DNA of 64,000 nucleotides from Sialis fuliginosa (Eukaryota; Arthropoda; Insecta; Megaloptera; Sialidae), in assembly GCA_961205875.1 (NCBI GenBank), contig OY540810.1:6758001-6822000 (forward strand). Direction: 5' to 3'. Under the pieces are notes generated by a model, which did not search any database, was not told the origin of the DNA, and saw only the letters and a program-made list of their open reading frames with translations. Position 1 is the first letter of the stretch. Each line of letters begins with the position of its first letter. Of this stretch, positions 1-12,270 are shown piece by piece. The translations under genes were made by a program, and so were the position numbers.

Positions 1-2204
1 TAATAAAAATTTAAAAAAATAAAATATTAATACAGGCTCGTCAGACGACAGAAAAAAGTATTCTGAAGCTTTAAAAAATATAAATTAAAAAATATTGAAA
101 ACTATTTGAATTATTATGCAGACCGCAATTGAAAAAGTAATTTTGAGAAAAACACAACTGAACTTTTGAAGCGTTATGAAGACAATTTGCGGAGTAAATT
201 TTTTTTTTTTAGAAATCTTACGGCCATTCTGCCATTCCAGCTTCATATTGTATGCCTTATTCTACTTGTATTTGATTGTTTTTTATATTATTTTTGTTGT
301 CTCCTAGTTGTTCGAGTTTGTTTGGTTGCTTGATGTGTATTAATCCTAGCGTGTTTTAGTCGATTCGCACGAGTCAGTTCTCTGACATTTATTGGTATAA
401 TATAATTATGAATGGAATAGAATTTTTCGATATTATTTTTTTATTGTAAAAGTATGACGAATAATAATCAATAATTCAAAAAATCGATTTTTTATGCGTT
501 AAGATTGATGTGCCCCCTTAATTTAATTTCTACCCTAATATGTGAATAAGATTTAGGCCTTCGACCTGATTTTGGACGTAACATTCTGTCTCTATTATCA
601 ATATGAGTTAAATAACACTTTTTTCTCTATATAAGGCCATCATTAGGCCTAAATTTCAAATTTGAATGAAAAAAAACCGGCTGAACACGATTATTCACTA
701 CAAAGTACATAATACAATTTGAAAAATAAATAGACTGTTATGCCTAAAAATAGCCCCATACCCATAATCTGGACCATTTATTAAATAGCTTACTTCGAAC
801 CCTAGCTCTTTTATATTTTACATTTTTGTGTTATTTCGGGGCTCCCATTAATAATGTGTACTCAAAATCCGAATTACCCTCGGTTCCAATTAGTTAGGAT
901 TATCGATGCTGTAATAATTTTTGAAAATCTATAATCAAATATTTATAAGAAATTATCCCCAGTTAAACGTAGCTATTTTTATGAGATACCGAATGTTAGT
1001 TTGGTTACTTTTAGTTATTTATGGATTTTAGCAAGGCATATTCAAATTTTAGCAATTTATTCATAATATTATAAAATAGAGAAGACGGTAAAATAGAATT
1101 AAATTAAATTTCAGAACGCTATTGATTATTATTTAAGTCACCGTCAAACAATGAAAATAAAATGAATTAAGTGTTTAATACCGTGATCTTAGATTTACAC
1201 TGTTTTTATTTTTTGATTAAATATGGTATTTTTGTTTTCTATCAATTAATCATAGCAATTCGACCAATATCACAAATTTGATTTTTTTCGATAATTAGAA
1301 ATATGTAAATAATACCAAAGAACATGATAAATATTAGTGGAACATGATTTGTCATTCATTACACTATTAATTTATACAGGCAATTGTGATTGTTATTCCT
1401 CCTGTTAATCCTATAAGTTTTATAGACATTATATAGGAGCACTATCCCGTACAAAAGCTAGTATATATATGTATGTAGCTATGTATAAATGTATATACAT
1501 ACGAGAGTATGGGTGAACCTATATAAGAGCGATTCTTTTTCAAAGATAAAAATAGAAAAAACATGTAATTTAAACCCCAATAAAAAGGTTACAGTGTGCA
1601 GATAAAACAATGAAATTTACTGGAAAATGAGATGGAAAAAATACTAGATATCTAGTTGTTTCAACAATATCGTGTTCGTGTAGGTACGTATTTTATTTTA
1701 TCCAATTTTTATTAGCTTCTTTTTTGTAAAGTATCCATAAGTTGATAATTATAATCCATCTATTCAGAAACAAAAGTGATTAACTCCGTTATTTATCAAT
1801 TTAGCCATTTTAATATTAGAAGTCGACACTTTTGATAATTTTTTTATATCGTTAACATAAAATATAATACAATACTTATATAATTATAATTAGTATTATT
1901 ATGTTTTTATGTCTTTTCTATATACAGAAAATTCATTTGATTAAAATTGTGATATTTTATATGGATTGTTAAATAAGACACGTTATGGAAAATATGTACA
2001 AATAATTAGAATAATGAAAAGATAATCCTAAATAATATTAAAACACATTGACTTGGGCCAAGAAATCCTTGTTTTATATGAAAATGGTTAGTTATATCTA
2101 CAATAAACTTGGCTTGAAATGCCATAAACTATTATACCTATGATATCTGCATCATTGCCATCAATAATTTTATCAAAAATGTTTACAATATTCATTTTTG
2201 TGTA
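1..2204. other. AT-rich stretch, no gene seen
   Basis: No reading frame of 60 codons or more and no recognisable repeat end. Only short A/T runs and short TA-rich patches are visible. Confidence 0.5.
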
Positions 2205-2390
2205 CAGTTTTAAGGTTAAGTGAAACTAAAGTATCACTTTGACTAGAACTTAAATTTAGGTGAAACTTAACGACTTAAGGAACACTTAATAAATCGTTGG
2301 TGCAACAATTTTACATTTTTATGTGTTCCATAATCGCTAAGGTTAAGCGGTGAGATCGGCCATTAGTGTATTGTATATATATATATATAT
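2205..2390. repeat. possible dispersed repeat with (TA)n tail
   Basis: The segment contains two direct copies of TAAGGTTAAG followed by TG or CG (near 2212 and 2338) and ends in a TA dinucleotide run at about 2374-2390. The phrase with GTGAGATCGGCC is GC-richer than its surroundings, which suggests a transposon remnant. No target duplication was found. Confidence 0.3.
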
Positions 2391-3394
2391 GTTAGTATGC
2401 GAATATTTCGCAAGGACTGTACCAATTATAATTTAAAATGTTAAACTATCAACGTATACATATAAGTGAAAAGTTAAAATGTGATGCTTTTTACCCGAAA
2501 TAACTTTAATTACTTATTTTACTATACATTACCAATCAAATAATTAAAAACGTTTCTATTACGTGATTATTTGCGAGCTCTACAACTGTCAATATATTGT
2601 GACATTACTAATATTTCTGTACAACCCTACCGGACATAAGTTTTAAATAATACAAATATTCGCATGCATATGGATTTATCCTTAAAGGTTAAATCCATTT
2701 GTGGATTTATATCCGATTCATTAATGTAACAAGCTCTTTGCCGCTAAAGTTCCCCTATACCAACATGTGAGATTGTGTGTGTGTATGTGTAAGGGTTGCC
2801 AACTCTTCCAGAAGACTGTGAAATCAACGGGAATCGTGGGTCTTCACTAGTTTCTTAGGGTCTGCTATTTTAGGTACTCCCTTTTTAACTGGGTCACGAG
2901 AGTAAATTATAATAAGGACCAGCAGCGGTGAGTAAATATTTTTGATGGAAGGTCGGATTAAATATTATTATTTATTAGTGGGAAAGTATTATTAAATGCT
3001 GGATAATTTTTATTTGGCTATTTTCAATTAGAGAATTTGCGATCAAAAAATTGCTCCAATTTATGTAATTTCGGACAAAATTGAGAATTTTTAAAGTGCA
3101 GTGAGTTCAAAGCTGCTAAATTTTTGATTGAAGAAAAAATTACCATCATATTATTGTTCAGTTCTCGAATGAATAACATGTTAAAATGCGACAGTGAGTT
3201 TTAATTTTACTAGATATAAAATATCTTTCTGTATCTTAATTATTATTATTTCATAAATTTTCTCCTTAGTTCGTTCTTTTTATATATTTTTTTAGTTTTT
3301 TGAAGAAAAAATGTAATTTTAGTAATATACGAATATATTCAGTTACGAAACACGGATTTTAGACCGAAACCGAAATCGAACCTTCGGTCGGTTA
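2391..3394. other. no gene; one short hairpin
   Basis: Non-coding AT-rich DNA. A 10-bp stem with one mismatch (GGATTTATCC / GGTTAAATCC, 2672-2696) is the only structure noted. A short GT run lies near 2777. Confidence 0.4.
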
Positions 3395-3680
3395 TTACAC
3401 GCCACGCCGTATCTCGATCAAGGCCGGATCATTCGATTTAAACGAAACTCTTCGGTGTTGACTACTCGCTTCCAATAATTGTACCAAATCCCTCGATTTC
3501 TCGCTATAACTTAATAATATTTTTGGCCTCGGTAGGTGACACTGGGGTCGAGATATTTCGATAAATTGTATTTTTTCTATACATATAAATAATATAGGTA
3601 TACATATAAACGTTGGTGCATATATATTTAATGTCATCACGCCTAAACTACTGGACGTAACGAAACCATATTCACAAACA
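3395..3680 (+). repeat. Helitron-like repeat remnant
   Basis: The phrases GGTCGAGATATTTCGATAAA and CCTAAACTACTGGACGTAACG are shared, diverged, with 41590-42108, where the copy ends in a Helitron-type hairpin plus CTAG. A 139-codon open frame on the minus strand (3395-3814) covers the same DNA but matches no family I know; I regard it as chance. Confidence 0.45.
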
Positions 3681-5156
3681 TTTGGCAACCCTGTGCCTTT
3701 TTGAGTGTGCGTGCGTGTCTCTATGTATGCAGCGCTAGCGGACGTCACGTTAATTGAAAGATTTGTGCGGGAAAATGACAATAGATAAGCTTGTAATCTC
3801 GTTAAAATATGCATTCACAGTTGTGATGATGATCGTACATTAAACATAAGGTTTTCTTTGTGATCGATTTTAATTGAATGTTTATATAAATTTTTCGATT
3901 AAAATTGAACTGATATTGAATCATCATATAACGAAATTAAGTATACATTTTACATGCACATACATACATATGTATTTGATAAATAAATTTTTGTGATTTG
4001 TAAATAACTATTCAGGAATGGGGAGGGAGGTGTGACGTAAAAGTGAAAATTTACATTAAATACGAAATGTTTATTGACATAATAATAGTTTTTTTGGGTG
4101 CTTATTTATTTATTACTATTTTGGTAAATCAAAGCAAATAATAATTCATTTAAAATAAAAAGATCATTACTGATTACAGTAAAAAATTATCGATTTATAG
4201 TCAAAAATTAAAATTTGTTTATACTTCCGGTAAAACAGGAATTCGTATTAAAATGACAATTTTGATTCTAGAGGAGGTTTTATGGTGATTTTTTTTCTCT
4301 TCAAATGGATGTTAATCCCAAAATGTTCTTGAAACCTTCACTCAATTTCAAAATTGTCCTTTCCATTAATTTTGCCCCTCCAAATCCTGAAAAATTTGTA
4401 CCAAACATTTTCTGTAAAAATCCTTATTTTTCCAGATATTTGGCAGTTCAAGATAAAAAAATCAACCCGTATACGATTGTTTACGAGATCATTCGGCTGA
4501 TTTGCCGGACAGACAGACATTCTCACATCAAATCGCGGGTCTCCAAACTAAAATTTTTGGTGGACCTCTTATCCTGCTAAGAGATCAAAACTTCTTGACT
4601 GCCCCTCCCCCTTATCCCCAGCTATAGTACAAAAAACAATAAAAATACAAAACTATTGCAAAACAAATATAGGTAATACATTTGTCAACATGCTAGTTTT
4701 GTTTACGTAAATGATAAATTGAAGAACACTAACGTATATAACGTATCTTCATGATATATTAAACAATCTTGAACTCTTTACAGCATGTCTAACTTTTTAT
4801 ACAAAAATAAGTACAAAACTTTTTGAGAAATAGATACATTTGCAAACTATATTGTCATCTATTGGACAAACTGTCATTTTGTTTAATTCTAGGTATATCA
4901 TACATTCAAATTAAATATATTTGTACCATGCCACACATAGGCTCGGCCGGGTGTCTTCAGCGAGGTTGTAAGGAATCTACGTAATTCGGGCGCTAGGATC
5001 TAGGGGGCGGTAGCTACGTTTGATTTTTTTTTCAATTTTTTTTAATTTTTCGTATAAAGGAAGTTGTTGTAATTTAAAAATTGTTTGAATTTTTCAAATG
5101 ATCATATGTATAAATGTAACAATTTTATTGATGAATATATTGTAAACAATTAATAA
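3681..5156. other. diverged repeats, no gene
   Basis: About 3958-4060 resembles 10780-10880 (both have a TTTGTGATTT phrase, then ATTCAGGAATGGGGAGGG or ATTCGGGGAAGGCAGGG). A 91-codon open frame at 4305-4580 contains a run translating to a polypeptide I do not recognise. A short GC-rich patch is at 4938-5020. Confidence 0.35.
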
Positions 5157-5158
5157 TA

Positions 5159-6724
5159 CAGGGTAGTTCAATAGTGCGTCCGGCTTTCCTAGCGCACTTC
5201 CCGTAAGAGATAGAAAAAAAAGTTTGATACATAATATTATTGGTTTGAAAAGATCAACGTCGTAAAATTATTTTCAACAATACAGGGTGTCCCATTTTTG
5301 CGGTATAACAAAAACAAAGATTTTTTTAAATGGAATACCCTGTAACGTTTTATGTCCTCCGATGTCATTTTTTAACCTCTACATTAACGTCTATTTATTT
5401 TTTTATTTAGTGACAGTGTTGCCAAATTAGAAAAAAAAATTCGAAAAATAATCCATATTCAGGCTCAACTATAAAAAAATCGTAGCGGCCTCGTTTTTTT
5501 TGAAGTGATGATTTTTTTAGCAATAATGTTAGTCCAGGTAAAGAGTAACATTTTGATAATAAACAACTTTAATTTAGTTCTACAGGGTGTTAATAAAAAA
5601 ATGCCAAAGTTTGCAATCTTCAAAATGATAAATCTCATTTTTTTCAAATGTGACTACCCTTTTTTTATTTCAATATTCGATGAGTTTTTTTCTCCTTTTC
5701 AATTTGTATAGGGGATATCTTAAGTCTAAACCCCATACTTTCTGAGATATTCAATAATTTTCACAAAAGTAACCATTTTACCACGTTTTTATACACCGAA
5801 GTAGGCCAAACAAATGCAAAATAAATGCGAAACAATTACAAAACAAATGCCGGTAAATTGATTTGTGCCTGGATGAAAACGGAAGACATTACGAACATTT
5901 ATTGTAGTCTCTTATCTTTTATATGTATTTTCAATTTTGTTACTTATCACAGTTTTTTTTAATAAAATAAATAATTTTATTACATAAGTATTATCCGTTT
6001 TAATTATAAAATTTAATCAAATGTTACATTGATACTTAAGTAATTACATTTTGGCATTTCTTTTGCATCAGCACAGCCTACTTCGGTGCATAAAAACGTG
6101 GTGAAATGGTTACTTTTGTGAAAATTATTGAATATCACAGAAAGTATGTGGTTTAGACATAAGATATCCCCTATACAAATTGAAAAGGAGAAAAAACCCC
6201 ATCGAATAGTGAAATAAAAAAAGAGTAGTCACATTTGAAAAAAATGAGTTTTATCATTTTGAAGATTGCAAACTTTACCATTTTTTTTATTAACACCTTG
6301 TAGAACTAAATTAAAATTGTTTATTATCAAAATGTTACTCTTTACCTGGACTAACATTATTGCTAAAAAAAATCATCACTTCAAAAAAAACGAGGCCGCT
6401 ACGATTTTTTATAGTTGAGCCTGAATATGGATTATTTTTCGAATTTTTTTTTCTAATTTGGCAACACTGTCACTAAATAAAAAAATGAAAAGACGTTAAT
6501 GTACAGGTTAAAAAATGACATCGGAGGACATAAAACGTTACAGGGTATTCCATTTAAAAAAATCTTTGTTTTTGTTATACCGCAAAAATGGGACACCCTG
6601 TATTGTTGAAAATAATTTTACGACGTTGATCTTTTCAAACCAATAATATTATGTACCAAACTTTTTTTTCTATCTCTTACGGGAAGTGCGCTAGGAAAGC
6701 CGGACGCACTATTGAACTACCCTG
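5159..6724. mobile_element. 1.57-kb palindromic foldback element
   Basis: Two arms of about 650 bp (5159-5806 and 6077-6724) are reverse complements with about 98% identity by eye, around a loop of about 270 bp. The ends read CAGGGTAGTTCAATAGTGCG and its complement, and TA flanks both sides (5157-5158, 6725-6726), as expected for a TA-targeting (Tc1/mariner-type) non-autonomous element. Inside each arm are further CAGGGTGT phrases (near 5284 and 5584), so the arm may itself be built from older element ends. Open frames on both strands in the arms (5465-5711) are mirror images and not convincing genes. A transcript would fold into long double-stranded RNA. Confidence 0.85.
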
Positions 6725-6862
6725 TATATTTGGCAGATAAAAAACATCTCTTGTTTAGCGACAAAATATTGGTATACAAAAAACTGACTTTCACATTTTT
6801 TAAACTAGTGTTTAAATATTGAATTTGTATTGTTTGTTAAAACTGCCAGAAAACTAAATTAA

Positions 6863-7879
6863 CCCTAAAAGGCTATCCATATTTTATACATGCAGAGGTT
6901 TTTCATTAGTCGATTCAACTAACATTTTTTCTAACTAAATTACTTATTTTAGAGGTAAATAAATGAACAACATGGTTTTTATAATTTTTTTTATTAAAAC
7001 TTACAAAAATCAATCTTGTTCTATTTTCACTGAGATCCCGATGAACAGTTTTTAAAATCTTTTGTAAAAAGAAAAAAACAACAACTATATTATTCTTTTT
7101 TTTAACTAAACTTACTTTAAAGCAATATCGAAGATACGAGAAGCTTTGTGATCGTTTTAGATTGTAACAAAAAAAATGTTCTCCGATTTCAAAAAAATTA
7201 ATAGGATCTTTTTTGTAGACCATTCAATTTTCTATAATACAGGTCTACAACGTTTGTTGTAAAATATTCCCGTACAAAGATTTATATCAATTTGCTTTTA
7301 AAAATCGTGTTTTCTTTTTTAAAATTGATATTTACTTTGATATATTAATTGTCATTTTGACGTTTTAAATGTCATTTCGACGTTTGTATAAATTTAGATT
7401 TAAATTGAAATTGTCAAAAAATTAAAAATATACGAAAAAATAATCAGGTGCGTCTTAAGAAAAATTTCTAACTAATATTTTTAGTAAAATTATATAAAAA
7501 TTAAATGGTTATCCAATTCTAAGCAATTTATCTGAGCCTCGGTTTTTATTTAAATTGTTCAATAATTAATTCTCTTTGGTGAATTTAGCACGAGTAAGCA
7601 GTGTACATTTACTTGGCAGATGTTTTTTTTTAATTCGAACTTTTTTTTAAATACATATTAGTGTATAGCAAAATAGTTACGAAGAGGCTATTCATTAGTC
7701 AATTCAACTAATAAGAATTTCGTATATTGAAAATTGTGACACATACCTACCCGTATGACCCAGTTGTCCCCTCAAACTACTTGCCGACGACTTAGTTGGC
7801 ACGAGGAATTAACGTGATACATTAGTTAGAAAAAATGTTCGATGTGTTAGTCGAAACGACTAACATTAACCGTCTAGGG
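6863..7879. mobile_element. piggyBac-like MITE (TTAA flanks)
   Basis: The ends read TTAA-CCCTAAAAGG and CCGTCTAGGG-TTAA, with TTAA on each side (6859-6862, 7880-7883). This matches the known piggyBac pattern of TTAA duplication followed by CCCTAGA. Subterminal ATTAGTCGATTCAACTAA phrases recur near both ends (6907, 7695). The interior (about 6950-7500) matches the family seen at 26990-27580, 46770-47064 and 57060-57800. No transposase is present; the 102-codon minus-strand frame at 6915-7223 is not recognisable. Confidence 0.6.
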
Positions 7880-7883
7880 TTAA

Positions 7884-8177
7884 TAGTATGCAGTGATAGA
7901 ATAATTAACTGATCTATTAACATTTAAAAATTGAGTGGATTAAAATAATAATACTACTCTAGTTGATTTATCATTCTTTACTAAAACGGTTGTAAATACT
8001 AAACTATTTATCAAAATGATTATAAATTTTAATACGTAAAACTAGACTACATTTTTTTTTTATTTCTAAGATTTGTAGTTCCAGAGTACTATGTCGACAA
8101 ACAGAAGATAAAATCAAGATATATGGGTAACCTAGGGGGCGGGGGAGTCACATGAACCTGCTTTTGTACCGATATTC
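7884..8177. other. no gene seen
   Basis: AT-rich spacer between the piggyBac-like and hAT elements. It holds only a short G-rich patch near 8130-8150. Confidence 0.4.
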
Positions 8178-8185
8178 TTATAGAT

Positions 8186-9067
8186 CAGTGATGGCGAACC
8201 TATGGCACGCGTGCCACAAGTGATGAAATTTAAAAATTCATACTAATTGTACATACACTATAATTTATACTAATACTGTGTTCCATATTAACTGCATGGA
8301 GAGATAATATTTCTATTTAACATATTTTTGTATGATGCACTTTTCTTCCACGATCTGTTTTTCTATTTTGTAACTCTAAATATATTGAGTTTTAATGTCT
8401 TTTTAAGATTTCTTTATGACAATAATTGAAATTCGCGGTAATTATACTGAAGTTCTTTTGCTTTTATGTTACAAACAAAACATAAAATATAGATTTAAGA
8501 AAGATTTTGGAAGATATGGAGCGAGATCGATTATCTGGAGGAACCCAAAATAGTGCCGAAGCAGAATTATTAAAAACTTGGAAATCCATGCCAGACATTT
8601 TTTGTTCATTAAAAAAAATAGCAATGGCAATTTTAACCATTTTTTCATCCACATATACATGTGAAGCATTGTTTTCTTCAATGAATTTGATAAAATCGGA
8701 TATAAGAAGTAGACTTACAGATGAAAGTAGTGCTGCTTGTATCCTGCTCAAAGCCACCAGTTATGAACCGGATGTAAAAAATTTGGCAGCTGCCATACAA
8801 ATGCAAAAATCACATTCAATTTTATTTTTTGATCAATTAAAATGAATAATTTTTTGATTTTCTTTCATTGTTTTTTAATTTACATACTTATGTACATATA
8901 TTATACCTAATAAAAGGAGTGTATTTTTTATTATATTTTATTTTTCATATTTTTTTTTAAACTACGCAAACAGGATACTTTATAATTTTCTTATAGGCAC
9001 GCTGCATAATATTGCACAAAAAATAAAAACTCATGACACGCAAGCTCAAAAAGGTTCGCCACCACTG
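8186..9067 (+). mobile_element. deleted hAT transposon with 8-bp target duplication
   Basis: The ends are CAGTGATGGCGAACC and the complement of CAGTGGTGGCGAACC, 15-bp inverted repeats with one mismatch. Both sides carry the identical 8-bp duplication TTATAGAT (8178-8185 and 9068-9075), the hAT hallmark. The 882-bp element keeps only the last part of a transposase (8486-8845), so most of a usual 2.5-4 kb element has been deleted. It is non-autonomous, but its ends and duplication are well preserved, which points to fairly recent insertion. Confidence 0.93.
8486..8845 (+). pseudogene. hAT transposase C-terminal dimerisation domain remnant
   Basis: An open frame with no early start encodes the C-terminal hAT dimerisation region. 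Visible signatures are the STYTCEALFSSMNLIKS stretch, then RSRLTDES and a YEPD motif, in the order typical of ZBED5/GTF2IRD2-like hAT transposases. The DNA-binding zinc finger and the catalytic acidic residues are missing, so it cannot catalyse transposition. The frame ends naturally about 220 bp before the element's right end. No frameshift is seen in the remaining 112 codons. Alternative: a domesticated fragment, for which there is no evidence of a promoter or splicing. Confidence 0.85.
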
Positions 9068-9075
9068 TTATAGAT

Positions 9076-10150
9076 GTTATAATTTTGTTTGACAATTGAA
9101 AAATATCATCAAGAGGGATCATTTTAGTTTTGTTTCATGAGTGCCTATATAGACAAAGTTTAATTTTCTGTAAACCATAAGAAAATAAATATGCAGTACA
9201 TTTTAGTAAACTGAATGTTTTGGAAATTCAAAACTATCTTCATGTGTGAGGAAAACCACTGTACTTATTTAGTTAGGTGTAATTTAGCAAATTGTTCAGA
9301 GAGAAAGAGAGGAAGCATTGTACCTTGTATCGGCGTAGAGTTGCTACTACTACTACTACTATATGTAGTAGCCTGTCACGGGGAGTTCACGAACAATTTA
9401 ACTCCACGCTTGACTCCATTTGAATAAAATAAACATCCTACTGTGTACGCAACACAAACTCGTTGGAATTTTTTTCTTTAAAATGTTTTTGTTCTTATTT
9501 ATTAAACTAGTTTTTACTAACTTGAATAGTTTTGATTATTTTCAGGATCAGAAAATACGCGTAACTATTTTGTAAATGTGCACTATTTCTAATTTATTTG
9601 AATTATTTTTTAAAAACAAGTATAAAAGATGAGACGAAATGAGACATAGATAAGTCTCGTCCCGGTCTCGTATCTTATAACTAATAATTTCTTCTCGTAA
9701 AAATTGTTGCTATAACGTCTCGATTTCGTCTGCGTGAATTTAAAAATAAATATATTTCCTTATATTCTTAGATAATAATCAAAGAAATTTTGAATTTTTA
9801 AAGATTAATATCAAATAGTTAATGTAAATTTATTCACTGCTCAGATCCCTTCAGTGATAGCGTGATTATATTTACTATAGCACTTCTGGTATTTCAAGGA
9901 ATGTTGGTGCTGGTTTCATCAAAATCGGTCCAGTAGTTTTCATGTTAATAATGATTTTATATAATAGTACATTAATACATACAAAAATGTCGGAAATATC
10001 AAGGGCGTCTAGTTGTGACTGAAAAAGTATAATAAACTTGGAGAAAAAAAAACAATGTTTACAATCCAACAGTAAGTATACCTATTATACACTTATTTAA
10101 TTTATGAAATGCAAAATATATTACATTAATGCTTTTTGCAATTATGTTCT
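9076..10150. other. simple repeats and GAGAC-type repeat, no gene
   Basis: A (CTA)n run lies at 9344-9361, inside a 70-codon frame (9215-9427) that encodes a leucine run and looks accidental. 9625-9735 carries GAGACGAAATGAGAC and AAGTCTCGTCCCGGTCTCG phrases, which recur at 13235-13310 and 15555-15660 and suggest a small palindromic element family. The phrase AAAATCGGTCCAGTAG near 9920 is a common insect repeat motif. Confidence 0.4.
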
Positions 10151-10318
10151 TGCAACGAATAAAAAAGTCCAATCAACGTTCGTCCACGAACTCATCTTTT
10201 TGAGATACGACAAATTTTTCAATAAGTCATTTACATAACTTGCCTAGGCTGGAAATTGCTCATATTTCTGAAAAAATTGATTTGTGAATGTTGATTGAAC
10301 TTTTTTTATTCATATGCA
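10151..10318. repeat. MITE-like inverted repeat
   Basis: Arms of about 33 bp face each other: TGCAACGAATAAAAAAGTCC on the left and the complement of TGCATATGAATAAAAAAAGT on the right, both continuing with CAATCAACNTTC. The element is about 168 bp with no coding content. Confidence 0.6.
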
Positions 10319-11024
10319 TTTTTGGAGAAAGCAAAGTCTGAAAGAATTGATTTGTGGCATCATGTGTTAATAATTTATTAATTTTAGTCACTGCAATACG
10401 CTCTCAAAATTCCCAACAATAGTTTTTAAAGATGGTTTCAAATGATTTAAAATAAACATTGTTTATTATTTATATTATAAATATTGTGATATACATGTAA
10501 ATAATGTCAGAAATTTATTAATGTAATTTAATTATATCTACTCAATAATGCAGAATTAATATAGGTAATTGCTTGTTTTGCATTCATTGAAATAAATATA
10601 TGATAATAAATTTACATTAACATAATTAATATAATATATAATATCAATATATTGGCTAACTTTATATTTTTTAATAAACATTTCTTTGAGGGTGGGAAGG
10701 TAATTTCAATAATTTTATGTTACATTAATAGTACAATATTTATAACAAATTTAAATAAATTTAAATGTAGCCAAGGATGTACATATATATACATATTTGA
10801 TTAATTAATATTTGTGATTTCAAATAATTATTCGGGGAAGGCAGGGTGGCATAACGGGGATATAATTTTAATCAAATACAAAATATCAGGTAAAATTGAT
10901 GTTTTCAGTGCTGATATATATGTATGTATATAATTTGTACTTACTATAGGTACCTTTATGATAAATCCGGATTTTTTTCATTAGGTACTTTATACTTACA
11001 TATAATAACATGTCCTGACTGATT
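10319..11024. other. AT-rich, no gene
   Basis: Nothing coding. 10780-10880 is a diverged copy of 3958-4060. Confidence 0.4.
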
Positions 11025-11436
11025 CACGTCACTGACCCAAAAGAAAGGATTTTTCGAAATTCAATTTCTGCGGGGGTAAATCGGGTGTAAAAGTTTGCAT
11101 GGGTAAAGTATTTTTTTGGTCGGATTTACTTGAAACTTATACCCCTTTTTAAATTTTGACATATTTATCTAAATAACTGTTCATGACATTACGGTACATT
11201 CGGGCAAAATAGTCTTAATTAAAAATAAAAATTTCGACATTTAACCCCTAACTGTAATTTTTACTAAGAGTCGAGATTTTTACGATTTTGTATATTGAAT
11301 AAAAAGCAAATTTTTTTAAATATTTTACCCTTGGTCACGTAACAAGGGTTGTAATTGATTTCATTTGATACGGCAAAAAAAACCCGGGGTGGGGGGTTTT
11401 GAAAACCAGGCGAGAGAAACCGCGGATAACAGCTAG
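11025..11436 (+). mobile_element. Helitron-like fragment, 3' end CTAG
   Basis: It begins near TGTCCTGACTGATTCACGTC, a variant of the CTGACTGACTGA phrase found in the repeat at 52105. It carries the GTCGAGATTTTTACGATTTTG and AAGGGTTGTAATTGATTTCA phrases shared with 48750, 50570 and 62980. It ends in a GC-rich AACCGCGGATAACAG followed by CTAG and T, as Helitron 3' ends do. No Rep/helicase gene is present. The 92-codon minus-strand frame (11264-11542) is a shadow of the repeat. Confidence 0.55.
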
Positions 11437-11734
11437 TTTTAAATAAAAAAATTTCAAAATCAAAAAGTTGGTTCAAAATGACATGCCAAAATTCAAATTG
11501 TTTTTTACAGGCGATTTTGAGATCACTCGGTTTTACAGACACATGGGGATGACTTATTCTTCTAATTTCTAAAATAAATCTTTAAAAATTAAAATAATTA
11601 TCTTTTTCTAATGAGGTTTATTACTTTTTAGGGCACCCTAGTAAAGCTTTAAATCAACACCACAGACTTATACGGATTAACATTTTATACTTTTAGTATC
11701 AAAAACATAAAAGTTATTTTTACAATCAATATAT
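11437..11734. other. no gene seen
   Basis: AT-rich spacer. Confidence 0.4.
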
Positions 11735-11926
11735 TTATTTTATATATTTTTCTATATAATAAAACGCTCTGCCAGCATTTATGCCAATTGCTGGAGATAT
11801 ATCTTTTATAAGCACGTCGCTCGTGTTGTTAGACACTGACTGTGGTAGAGGCACGTCAGCATTTCTATTGACTTCTGTAAGATCTGACCGCAGTATCTTT
11901 ACGTAGCCACAGGCGCTAGCACTACC
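11735..11926 (-). other. unrecognised open segment, possible exon
   Basis: Read on the minus strand, about 60 codons are open from about 11926 down to a TAA at 11737-11735. The peptide includes SACGYVKILRSDLTEVNRNA and DVLIKDISPAIGINAGRAF. Base composition is nearer 45% GC against 25-30% around it, and there is no simple repeat, so it looks like a true or former coding piece. No ATG starts it; possible acceptor AG sites lie just upstream (near 11915-11925) but lack a good pyrimidine tract. I do not recognise the family. It could be a last exon, a captured gene piece or chance. Confidence 0.3.
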
Positions 11927-12270
11927 ATATATTTATTTTTCTAGCCATATAAAAGTGTTACACGGACGTGAGATTCAATGGAGAGTTTTTTCTGTATTTT
12001 TTCGTTATTGCAAACCATTCACAATAGAAAAGTTTCCTGGTCTATATTTATTTCAGTCATTTAATATCAATAATATGTATTATATAATAATAAGTAATAA
12101 TATGATTATCAATGAATCTAATATGGTACGAACATTGGCTTAGAAATAACTAGTAGACGGTCCTCAGAATAATGTTAGAATTTCATTACAGTTTTGTGTA
12201 ATCAATTTGAAAATATTATAATAAATTTTGAATTATTTATTTATTTTATAATACTGGTTCTTGCAAACAT

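Noticed and set aside
3395..3814. 139-codon minus-strand frame
   Set aside because: Covers a Helitron-like repeat remnant and shows no recognisable domain.
5465..5711. Overlapping open frames on both strands inside the palindrome arm
   Set aside because: Low-complexity peptides mirrored in the other arm; no domain.
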